The position numbers and the translations under genes are program-made. The notes under the pieces were generated by a model. That model did no database searches. It saw only the letters and a program-made list of their open reading frames with translations, and was not told where the DNA came from. Below, piece after piece: positions 44,942 to 55,040 of a DNA stretch of 64,000 bases. The stretch is taken from positions 9,866 through 73,865 of the forward strand of contig RWJK01001672.1 in the NCBI GenBank assembly GCA_004335835.1, given 5' to 3'. Numbering within the stretch: position 1 is the stretch's first letter; each line of letters starts with the position of its first letter. This DNA comes from Scenedesmus sp. ARA3 (lineage: Eukaryota > Chlorophyta > Chlorophyceae > Sphaeropleales > Scenedesmaceae).

Positions 44942-47149
44942 GGTGCAGAGGAAGTGCAGGTTATGTCCCTGTGTATGCGGCTTGACAGGCTGCTTGGCTG
45001 TTTCACTGTGGTTGCGTGTGCTTTACAAGCTACTGCCCGGGCACAACAGCGCACTGGCAGCACAAAGAACCCCACACACAGCTGCATGTCAGGTTTTTTA
45101 AATGGATGGGTTAGTTTTGCTCTCTTTTCATTGCATGGTGGCAGCAACAGCACAAGTGCCAGCAAAATGGCAGACCACGTACAGGGGGATAGCTAGCACT
45201 GTTTGTGCGGCTGTGGCATGAGCAATGAAAGATGAGGGGCATGCATGGTCGGCCAGCGCTGCAGCACCCTGCATCCTCTTGTTTGATTACAATGTTGTTT
45301 CATATCCGAGAGAGTATAGTTACACGTCGATAGTTACATTTTGTAGAGCGGCTGGTGGCAGCTGCATACCATGAAACGCATGAACTCTGTTGTGTGCTAA
45401 CAATCTCAGATGGTTATCCTTATATGGCATAGTTCTGCACTGTTTACTGTGGGTTCACTGTAGACTGCCGCTGCTTTGATTGTACTGCTTGATTACGCTG
45501 TTGTGGGTTAGCAACTGCTTGAGCTGTTGGCATTCAGCGCATGGAGTCTCGTCACCTGTCGTACGTCTGCTGCAGCAGCTGCTGCTGTCGCCGTGACATG
45601 CATCCAGGCATTCCAGACGTTTATTTTGCACAGCTGCAGATCATCACCTCATCCCTACAGCATGTGAGGCCTTTTAGAGTACCATACATGTTACGTTCAG
45701 CTCATTTTAGGACTGTACAGTCAGTCGAGCCAGTCACCTATCACACCTGCATTTGAAAAGTTGCACTGCACAGCTGTTAGCAGCGGCTGGTTTTTTGCTG
45801 CTGCTGTCACGACATTTGGTGCTGCAAGCTGGCTGTTGCTGCAGCTGCTGCTGCATGCCAGCTGTCAGCTCTGACATTTGCCCTGGCGGTCCTACATTCA
45901 ATGCTCATAACACGCAGGATTGACGGGGCAGCGCACTTGATGCACTGCATTTTTCGTACATTTGTACAGCCTGCCGTGTGCATGCTTGTACATATATTAC
46001 ACACAGGTCACATATAATCACGGCATGTGTGCATTGAGACATGCCGTCATGCCAACACATAGTGGCGGGGAAACACAGCAGGACCCAGAATATGTGTGGG
46101 TTGACGACCCTGAAGCTCTTTGGGTTTTCTATGAGGTCTTGCTCGGGAAGCAACAGCCACAGCTGTGGGTTTCTGATGCTGGGCTGCTGCATGCTGTTTG
46201 CCTGGCAGGTTGCCAGTGCGCGGGTGTGCAGCGCATGTCTGCGTACAGGCTACATTCCTTTTCGTATGCAAAGGTGGCTTTGCAGGACTGCTGTTGTGCC
46301 ATGCATAATATAGAGTGATATGAGAGAGGTACTTACAAGTGGGTCCTGGCACCAGTCAAGACCTTAGAGGGTGATGAGCGTGTAGCACTTCTGGTGTCTT
46401 TGTTATGATATCCGGCATCCAAAATGCATGGTTCCTGCTGTGCTGGCTGCAGGAATCTTTGTTTTGTTATTCTGCTGCTGTCTGACAATTTAATGCGGGC
46501 TCACATGTTGCACAAGGAGTCCGATACTGTCCAGCATGACGTGAAGTGGCTATATGAAGCGGTTTGTCTGCCATCAGGTCTCAGAGTAGGCTGTGCCATT
46601 CTTGACCTCATTGCAGGCATGCAGCGCTGTAACGAATGCAAGCGGCAACTTTTTTATATGCAGCGCTGCGTCTCCTGCCAGGAGTGTGCAGTGCAAATGT
46701 TGCACACCACCAAGTGGTGCTGGGGGGGGGGTAGGCTGCAGGACACATATCTTGCTGCTGCTTGGCTGGCAGGTAACCTGGTGTGCATGACTCCTCTGGA
46801 TTCAGCTGAGCTGACGACGGGAGAGAGAACATGACCTCTCTGCCATCTTGAGGCACCGAGAGAACTCAGCTGCAGAGAAGTAGCACTGCAATGCACTACA
46901 CCAGCAGCCGCAGTGCCACGCCGCAACAGAATTCTGTGCTGTTCGAACAGCACACCCGGGAAAAATCAGGCGGTGGCATTGCTGGCACCAGGCCTTTCTT
47001 CGGTTTGTTTCGATTCAAATGTTGTTAAATGCGCACCATCAGGTCTAGCTCAACTCCGCAGCAGAGTGCTGATGCGATGCGCGGCACAGAGGGATCCATC
47101 GGCAGCTGCAGATCCCTGCTGATTGCCGCCCACACCTGCAGCCCAGGGA
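44942..47149. other. Long intergenic region between convergent genes
   Basis: This 2.2-kb stretch follows the metalloprotease stop and ends at the stop of the F-box-like gene on the other strand. I found no recognisable gene. One plus-strand frame, about 46022-46318, has fairly protein-like composition (EYVWVDDPEALWVFYEVLLG) but no family and no splice support. It could be an exon of an unrecognised small gene or chance. Confidence 0.4.
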
Positions 47150-47560
47150 TCAGGCTGCTTCCTGCAGCTGCTGCCAGGTGAAGCACGCGCCTGCCCTCAG
47201 CAGCGCTTCTGCTGCTGCATGCGGCACGTGGTGCACGTGCATGATGGCGGACATGGCGCTGCTGTCTTGCAGGAGACCAGGGACCTGCCTTAACAGCCAT
47301 GCGAGCTGCTGCTGCTGCCAGCCAGCAACATCATGATGATGCGGAGCAGCCTGCTGAGCTGCTGCTGCTGCTGCTGCTGACACGGCCTGCACTAGCAGGG
47401 CCGGCACTACAGATCCTGCAGCAGCTCTTTGCTCGCACAAATGCCTCAGCGACCTGTTTACGCAGCTGAGCCTGATGATTGAGCTCAAGGGAAGCTCGCC
47501 GAATGACAGCAGCGGTATCCAAGGATCAGCGTCTGCTACCGTACTGTCGTGATCTGCCAT
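47150..47560 (-). CDS. F-box-like small protein
   Basis: This is a single-exon 136-aa frame starting MADHDSTVADADPW. Residues ~12-43 (LLSFGELPLSSIIRLSCVNR followed by SLRHLCE) have the hydrophobic pattern of an F-box, the Skp1-binding domain of SCF ubiquitin ligases. The remainder is Ala-rich and helical. Its C-terminal part (LAWLLRQVPGLL...AEALLRAGACFTWQQLQ) resembles the second exon of the larger neighbouring gene (LHWLLNTLPEARL...ARELCELGIKVTYKDIG), so the two are probably related members of a local family. It may be a truncated relative, as the frame stops soon after the shared block. The assignment is tentative. Confidence 0.5.
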   Translation of the reverse strand: MADHDSTVADADPWIPLLSFGELPLSSIIRLSCVNRSLRHLCEQRAAAGSVVPALLVQAVSAAAAAAAQQAAPHHHDVAGWQQQQLAWLLRQVPGLLQDSSAMSAIMHVHHVPHAAAEALLRAGACFTWQQLQEAA

Positions 47561-48201
47561 GGTTGATGTTCAAACGCAGTGATAGGAATTGAACATAATA
47601 TCAAGGAGCGAGTGTAGCCTGGTGGTGTACCTGCTTTACATCAAGCCTTGCATCTCCGTGCTTTAGGGCTTTGCCAGAATTCGAACACGCCCAGCATGCG
47701 ACGGCAACCAGAAGCCTCCAATCGTCACAGTTCCACATCTTCAACGGTTTGTGTGACTGGAACGCGAGGATCGTGCGGCTGGCCTAGTGGCGCGGCAGGC
47801 GCATACTCACACTTGTAGTTCATTGTGGTTGTGGATCCTCGACATACACCTGCTGAAGGGTATACATAGCCCCTCAAAAATACACAGTGTCACTAGTTTT
47901 AGTGACACGTGGTTGTGCATGCTAGTCAGTTCACGGGCACTCCAGGTCATCCACCCAGCCGCCAACAGCTACAGCCATGTTTGCTGCCACAGCAACCAGA
48001 GTCTGGTCAAGGCACCCTGCTGGCTCAGCTACCGCGCCCTGCCCATGGCTGTGGCCTCCACACCACGTAAGCAGGCGGCACAGCAGCCAGCTGTGGCTGC
48101 TGCATGCTGCATACTCTTGCGTCAGTTGAATACATAGGGCTGGGTGCTGCAAACTCAGAAGTAGTAGGCGGTTGCTATTGACTCGCCAGGCGTGGCCGCT
48201 T
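47561..48201. other. Intergenic region
   Basis: This is upstream sequence of the F-box-like gene and the 3' flank of the next minus-strand gene. No exon is seen. It contains the hairpin at 47887-47908. Confidence 0.5.
47887..47908. other. Perfect 8-bp inverted repeat (hairpin)
   Basis: GTGTCACT and AGTGACAC flank the loop AGTTTT. Confidence 0.45.
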
Positions 48202-51200
48202 TCAGGTGGGTGTGTCTGGGCCGTCCGTCTCGGTGGGGCTGGGTGGTGCAGTGCCCCAGCTGCTGCTGCCTCCTGCAGCCCATTCCAGCAAACCATCTGA
48301 GCTGGGTGTGTCTAGGCCGCCTGTTGTTGCGGGGCTGGATGGTGCACTGCCCAAGTCACTGCTGCCTCCTGCAGCCCACTCTGATGAATCCTCTGAGTGC
48401 TGCCTTTTCCTCCCGCGAGAGTGCACTGCATGCTGTGGCACAGAAGCAGCCTCTGCTGCGTGCTGCTTCTGTTGGGTGGGTGGCACTGCGCACCATGGCA
48501 AAGCAGCAGCTGCCAGCAGCAGCTCATGCATCGCTGCCAGATCCAGCTGCGCTGCTGCTGGGCAGACGCACAGACCCAACATGCGGGGCCCGTCCTGCTG
48601 CTGCACTGCTGCGTGCAGCAGCACCGCCAGCTGCTCAGCAGTGACGCCAGTCAGCTGCTGCTCTGATTCGCTTGCATACATTGCGAGGAAGCTCATGTAA
48701 TCACTAACGCCAGCATGGTCAGCCGTGGACATAGGCGGCTTGCAAGCCGACCCCAGCTGCGGATGCTGGCCTGCAAAGGTGCTGAACCCAAAAGCTGCAC
48801 CTGGAGTTGATCCATTAGCTGCACCCAAAGTGCAGCTTGCCCTGGGCAGGCTCGCCCCATACAGAATGTCAAAGACCCCAGATTGTTGGTTGCACCAGTC
48901 ATCTACTAACCGACACCTTGGCCAACCACGAGGGTCGTTGTAGTAGGCGAATGCACGCAGCAGGAGCCGGCCAACATCAAATGGAGTGAGGAGGTCTGCT
49001 GCTGCAGTGCCCTGCAGCAGCAGCTTGACGCCAGCTGCATCCCTAGCAGCAATGGTCATCTCCAGCGCGCGGGTCAGCCCTCGTGCCGTGGTTATGCCGG
49101 CTGCTGCCTTGCTGCTGCACAACTGCTGTATGATGCTCGTTGGTGGCCGTGCCTGTTTTTGGTGTGCAGCCTGCATGGCAGCTTCCAAGGATCTGAAAAG
49201 GTACCAGCCATTACTATCTGCTGCTGCATCCCACTGACATAACACAGTAAGCCAGCTGTTGGCTGCATCTGTTGGTCTGGCTGCACCTATTGGCCCACTG
49301 CTTCTCAACAAGATGGGCTCCTTGCCTTGCTGGTTCTGCTCGCTGCTATGCAGCGGGCTGGTGTGAGCATGGCAACCTTCTGCTGGTCGGATGGCTGCGT
49401 GTACTGCAGCTGTCACTGCATCAACCATCACCCGTTTAAACCCCACCCAGTTGCCCGACTCTGCACATGCCGGCAGCGATAGCAAGGCCGTGAAGTTGCC
49501 GCTGTGTTGCGCGGATGCTGCAAGCTTCAACAGGCACTGCGCCAGCGTCACATCTACTGCAGGTGTAACTTGTCCACTCAAGTAGCTGTGGCAGTCCCTG
49601 TTCTCCTGCACAGCCTGTCGCAACCGCCATGCCTGCTTGATGACTTCACTCACGCTGCTCCAAGCAGGGTGTTGTCGTAGGTAGCCGTCGACAATATCTG
49701 TGTTGCACACACCATGTTGTTTATCGCCATGTTGTGGTGGCGCTGCTGCCGTTGCACAGCGCAGCAGCTGCCCCAATTGCATGCCCTGCAGGCTGGGTAC
49801 TACGGGGAGCTCCCAAAGGTGCTGAAACACCGGTATGCTGCTGCATGTCGCTGCTGCTGCCAACACCTGGCAGCACCCATCGGCACTGAACTGGGTTGCC
49901 TTGTCCTGGATTGGAGCAGAACCCTTCAGGTGACCAACGGCCTTCTCAAGCAATGCACTCAGTACCGCTGCTTTAACTGAGCTTCTTTCATTGAGATTTA
50001 TTGCCCGCACCACGGCAGGCACAAGCACATCAGCAGCTGCTGCTGACCTTGAGCCGAGTAGCACATCCAGAGTGCTCGCTCCTGCCAGCACCGCGGCCTT
50101 GAGTGCTGCTGCTGCAGCAGGCGGCTGCAGCTGGTGGAAAGCAGGAGCGGAGGAAAGAAGCCGCAAGCTGTCGAGGTCTTCTTGTGAGGCGGCCGCCTCC
50201 ACTATGCTGGCAAGCTGAGTGGGGCTCAAATGCATGGCAGCTGGCAGCTTGCACAGATCGCAGAGGGAGCTGTCCGCCCACGGATTTACTTCCTTGGCCT
50301 CCAGCGCATTGTGCATCAAAGCTGCAACTGCATCTGCTGGCAGTTGCTGTACAGCTGGCAGGCAAAGAACATACTGAAGACGGGATGATGAATACACTTG
50401 AGGGTCTGCATCCAGCACAATAGCTCGCTTGATGGTTGGTAGCAGCTGCTCGGGTGTCACTTTATCGAAGCCGAAGATTTTCACGCGTCTCACGATGCTG
50501 CAAAGATTATCTGTGTGACCCTCGCTCAACTGCAGTGTGCAGCACCTCCAGGGCCTCTGCTGCTGGAAGCTGAAAAGAGGTGGGCGGGGCATCTAGCAGA
50601 TGCTCAACTACCCATGGTATGATGATGCCAGTGCTGCTGATGGACAGGTGCAGCAAGTCAAGCAAGTCTGCATCATCAACCTGCACAATCATGGCATGGG
50701 CGGCAGCAGCAGCAACAGTAAAGGCTGTGGCCACAGCACTGGAGAAGCCTCAACAGCAGCAGTTGAACATTCTCAACAGGCCAAAGCGCACACCATATCG
50801 ACCATATTGCATGCCACAGCGACTTTCATGAGCAAGTTTGCTGCTTGCCGCCACATCCCAGCTGTGTGAAGCTTACCCGGCCAATTATTTCAAGGAAATC
50901 GTCGTAATCTGCATCATCTCTGTACAGTGCCTTGATGACTGCCGGGAAGTCGCTTGTGAGCCCCATTGAGCTCTGCACCATGAACCAGACTTCTAAACCT
51001 GCAGCACAACAAGAGCGCCGTCAAAGGCTGAATCCTGACGCACCATTTTCTTCACGCCAGGGTTGCATGCAGCACTGCTCGAAAGCAGGAATCCATTCCA
51101 TTTGTCCTGCAAGCGGTGGAATGCCGTATGCTTCGTGGCTGGCGGCCGACAGAGCGACGTACTTAAGGTCCCAACTGGCGTCAAGTGATGTCAAGGGACA

Positions 51201-51907
51201 AACAGCATCATCAAAAACTGCAGCTGGAGCATTGGTGGTTGCCCACCCTGCCATTCAGCTTTGCAATCTCATTGCAAGCAAGAGGGGTCATGCTGGTGTG
51301 TGCAAGTGGCTGCGCTACATCTGGCAAATTTTGCGAATCAGGAGAAACTCACCTTCCACACGCTGCCTGGCTGCAGCCCAATGTCCTTGTAGGTGACCTT
51401 GATGCCCAGCTCGCACAGCTCCCTTGCCAGGTGCTGTGGCACACGGGGAATGGCCAGCAGTCCTGCAGGAATGCTGGGGTGCTCTGCCAGGCGTGCTTCT
51501 GGCAGGGTGTTGAGCAGCCAGTGCAACACTGCATTTGCCTTGATCTGCAGCTCAGGTGTCCTGGCATGCGCTGCATCTGCTACTGCTGTCAGCAGCCAGG
51601 CAGGATTGGGCTGCTGCCTCAGCATCTGCAGCCACGCAGAGCGCAGCAGCTTGCTGCTTGCACACATGCAGCAGACGTCCAGCAAGCTCCATGCACCAGC
51701 TGCAATGCAGCAGGCAGCATCAAAACGAGTAAATCGGGCGCCAATCGACAACAGCAGCCAGGAGATGCAGGGTTGCCTAGAGCGAGTGAGAACGACAGCT
51801 CATCTCAGCTGGATTTTGACAGCAGCTACTTGAGACCATCAGAAGTACGCTTGCCTCTCACCTGCGAAGCTTGCTTCAAGCAGCTGGCAGACCGCATCTT
51901 TGTCCAT
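48202..51907 (-). CDS. Large alpha-helical repeat protein, unrecognised; frame break near 50510
   Basis: The exon chain is 51907-51862, 51699-51353, 51106-50999, 50972-50877 and 50680-48202, about 1,020 residues, starting MDKDAVCQLLEASFA. Phases agree up to the last exon, where one base too many requires a frameshift near 50510 or removal of 22 bases (50498-50519) that begin GT and end AG. The protein consists of degenerate helical units of 35-40 residues, for example LPAVQQLPADAVAALMHNAL and HLSPTQLASIVEAAASQ, often with a Leu-Pro turn. This suggests a solenoid scaffold of ankyrin or TPR type without a clear family signature. The C-terminus is Ser/Pro-rich, with two WAAGGSS repeats and a possible basic nuclear signal SRGRKRQ. 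The neighbouring F-box-like gene shares a segment with exon 2. Function is unknown. Confidence 0.6.
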
Positions 51908-52378
51908 TTTGAAAGCCTCAGCGTTTCATCGGTCCGTCGATGTTGCCGTTGACGGAGCGAACTGTGGCACCGGCAAAGAATTTGCAAACTGCCGGTAGCG
52001 CTGCTTCGATGTTCTCTTTCTGTTGAACACTGCGCGGCAACCCTCTTTCAAAATGAGGCTCGTCACCATGTGGTGTGAATCACGCCGCATGATGATCCAT
52101 GGGGGTCAACGGAGGTTGGTGCAGGTTAGGGTTTGGTTGACCGCCCAATCCACCAGCAGCTAGTGAAAGAGAGCAGCGATATACACACGACTGTTGCCGA
52201 GGTTGACCAGCAGAACATTGCAATCAACACAGGTACAAAACTGATACAACGCCGATGACCTCAAGTCTTGCAGCACACCAGCCTGCAGCTGCAAAGCAGA
52301 GGCCACATCTCTGCCTCTACAGCATGCCGCACACCCCGAGCATTGCTGCTGCGTGTCTGCAGCGGCCCTGCATGCTGC
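51908..52378. other. Intergenic region, head-to-tail genes
   Basis: This is upstream sequence of the helical repeat gene and the 3' flank of the next minus-strand gene. It contains a telobox-like word at 52126-52134. No exon is seen. Confidence 0.5.
52126..52134 (-). promoter_or_regulatory. Telobox-like element AAACCCTAA
   Basis: The minus strand reads AAACCCTAA about 220 bases upstream of the start at 51907. In land plants this word is a promoter element of growth-related genes. Whether it acts in this alga is unknown. Confidence 0.3.
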
Positions 52379-54318
52379 TTAACAGCTGAAACAGCAGCTG
52401 TCCAGCCAGCCCTGCACACCTGCCAGCCAAGGATCTGTGCACTGCAGCTGCTGCCACTCGACAGGCAACCAGCCTGCCCTGTGCTGCTGCAGGAATGCCT
52501 TGCACGCCTCCTCAGCGTTGCTGCCGCTGCTGTCATTCCCTGCCGCCGCTGCGGCCGCCACAGCCGCCATGGAAGCAAAGCTGCTGTCGTCTGCCCCACC
52601 TGCTGCGTCCGGCCCTGCTGTTGCTGGCCCTGCAGCCGCAGATGAGCCCGCCACCTCTGCTGCTGAAGGCACGCCTGCCGCTGCTGCTGCTGTAGCAGCA
52701 GACCCCACAGCAGCAGGCACTGCCACTGCAGCGTCCTGCAGCCAGCTGACAATACCCAGCTGACTGCTGAAGCACTGCAGCAGGCCGCGCGCCACGCACT
52801 GCTGTGAGAAGGGGTGACTGAGGCTGACATCCACATGCCTGAACAGCAGCTGTTCGGCCAGCTTGCTGGCGGATGGCAGCAGCCTCCTGCTGGCCGCCTT
52901 GCCGGTGTCCTGCAGCATGGCCATGGTGCTGTCGCTCACTTCCGGCACTGCTGCTGGCTGGCTGCTGCTGCTGCTGAGCATCTGCACCAGGCAGCCGCAG
53001 ACCTGCAGCGCATCGCCGGCAATGCTGTCTGATGCTGCCAGGTGCGCAAGCTGCTCTACAACACCTGCCAGCCAGCGCAGCATGTAGTACCTGCATGCTG
53101 CCATCCGCAGTGCTGCCATCACAGTGCTGCCGAAGCTGCTTGCTACTATCAACAGCACCAGCGGGTCGCTGCTGCTCTGCAGCAGCTCCAGCACAGCAGC
53201 AGCAAAGTAGTACTTGTCAGCAGCAGCGCTGGCATCAGCGTGGATGCGCTGTGCTTCAGCGCTCCAGCTGCTGCTGCTACTGCTGCTGCTGGCACCAGCA
53301 GCAGCCGGAGAGAAGCCGCACAGCAGCCGCAGCACCTGCAGTATCACGTACTGCGGCCCCACGCAGCCTGCTGCAGTGAGGTCTGGCGTGTCCCAGTGCT
53401 CCTGCAGCTTTGCTGGCACGTCCCGCACAAGTCGGGGAAGCCCAGGGTGCTCATCACTCCATGCTGAACTGCTGCTCACGTTGTCAGTGAAGCGGCTGCT
53501 GGCAGTGCTTGAAGACACGCCGCTCTGCGAGCTGCTGCTGCTGCTGCTGTCATCATCCTGCCTGCCAGTGCCAATCATAGCACTGACACCTGAGCTGCAG
53601 TGTGCTGCTGCTGCCTTCTGCAAGCCATCCACCTCCTCCAGCTGCCTGTTGTCTGCAGCTGCTTGCGCCAGCGGCACCACCAGTGCCACTGCTGTCAGCG
53701 CTGCCCCTGCCCCTGCTGCAGCAGCAGGGTAGACGCCACCTGGGTGCAGCTTTGCTGCCAGCCTGAACCCCAGCTCATAGGCCAGCATGCGGCATTCCTC
53801 TGCATGCTGCTGGCGCTGGCTGGAGGTGGTATCGCTGCGGCTGCTGATGCTGACGGTGCTGCAGCCTGCCTCCTGCTAATGATAATAATAATAGCCTGCC
53901 TCCTGCTGTGCCAGCTGCAGCGTCAGCTGCAGCAGCGAGATGCTGATCTGCGTAAGCAGCACTCGGATGATCACCGCTGGCCCACGCACAGAGCCGGCAT
54001 ACCACAGCACGTCCTGTGTGCAGCCATGCCACACATACTCCAGCTGCTGCAGCGAGAGGGTGCCGCCATGGGCCTCCAGGTACAGCACCACCTCGCACAG
54101 CACTGCTGGCGAGCGCACCAGCAGCCGCAACTTCTGCTCATGACCCGAGGCGCCAACCTTGCACAGCTCGCCCAGAAGCGCATGGTCCAGCAGCTGGCGA
54201 AACAGCTGCGTGCCCTGGCCTGGCCGCTTGCCAGGCGTTGAGTCAGGGAACACCAGCATGTCTGTGCTGGCGGCGGTGTAGCTGTTGGGGGCGTTGAGGA
54301 CAATGCTGATGTCGCCCA

Positions 54319-54366
<48 letters not shown>

Positions 54367-54514
54367 AGTTCAGCTGCAGAGTCTGCGCTGCAGGCACTGT
54401 GTTGCTCTCCATGCCTGCAGCGCTAGTGCTGCTGTTGTCAAGCGGCACACGGGAGCTGCCCCCAACTGAGCCCAGCCCTGCTGCGCCGCCATCACTGCTG
54501 CTGCTGCTGCGCAT
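52379..54514 (-). CDS. Ser/Ala-rich protein of unknown family, interrupted by a 30-bp duplication with a TAG
   Basis: One reading frame runs from 54514 (MRSSSSSDGG) to the TAA at 52379, except for a TAG at 53876-53878 inside a short duplication; without it the product would be about 700 residues. It has two Ser homopolymers, a conserved-looking helical core (TQLFRQLLDHALLGELCKVG; LRLLVRSPAVLCEVVLYLEA) and a second helical part (VLLIVASSFGSTVMAALRMA), then Ala-rich low complexity and a C-terminus ending CCFSC. The frame is open upstream of 54514 back to a TAG at 54647, so the true start may be further upstream, and this may be the 3' part of the gene at 55041-58884. I do not recognise the family. 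Confidence 0.5.
53863..53907. repeat. 15-bp direct repeats flanking an ATT-rich insert
   Basis: AGCCTGCCTCCTGCT occurs at 53863-53877 and 53893-53907, with AATGATAATAATAAT between them. The result is a 30-base insertion in the coding frame that adds YYYYH and a stop on the minus strand. Confidence 0.85.
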
Positions 54515-55040
54515 CTGCGCAAGGCCAGCGGTTCGCCACAGCTGCAGCAGCGGTCCACTGCACCAATGCGGCTGCAGGGTGGCTGCTGCAGCAGTATCTG
54601 GAGCTTCAGCGGCTGCAGCTGCTGCCGGCTGAGTGCTCTCCAGAGCCTAGGGGGTTGACCACACCTGCCGCTGCGGCCACCACTGCTGCTGCGCCAGCGT
54701 CTGATGCGGGAATGGCACCCCCAGGACAGAATACCTGCAGCATCACACCCAGACATACCATTAGTGAGTGCTTGAAAAACACCTCCCAACTGCGTTTGAC
54801 GTGTACGGTGTTTCCTTTTGTGGGAAGCTGCTGTGCAGAACAATGGCAGCATCAGGCCTGCTTGCTGGACAGTCACCACTGCTGTTCAAGTGAAAGACAG
54901 TAGCAATGAGTAGATAGCAGTGCACCAACCAGTATATAGCACGTTCTTCTGCTTGCAAACTTGTAGATAGCATGTGGTATGCTGTGCCTATCGGGCGTGC
55001 AACTCCATACTCTTATCCTGCGGCCGCACTGCATGCTTAC

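Noticed and set aside
45962..46318. Plus-strand frame with protein-like residues EYVWVDDPEALWVFYEVLLG
   Set aside because: No family, no splice partners and no convincing start context. I mention it in the intergenic entry but do not call it a gene.
47773..47860. tRNA-like sequence: TGGCCTAGTGG matches the Pol III A-box and GAGGATC/GATCCTC flank it 75 bases apart
   Set aside because: No anticodon stem and no T-arm can be drawn in either register, and the A-box is not 7 bases inside the paired ends.
51168..51213. Possible exon encoding DDAVCPLTSLDASWDLK on the minus strand with a GTACGT donor
   Set aside because: Its acceptor phase does not fit the preceding exon, while skipping it gives a consistent chain.
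54647..54664. An 18-base GT...AG segment on the minus strand that would remove an in-frame TAG and join the gene at 55041-58884 to the frame starting at 54514
   Set aside because: All three frames are open for most of this low-complexity stretch, so the apparent rescue is weak evidence, and 18-nt introns are not expected in a nucleus with introns of ordinary length.
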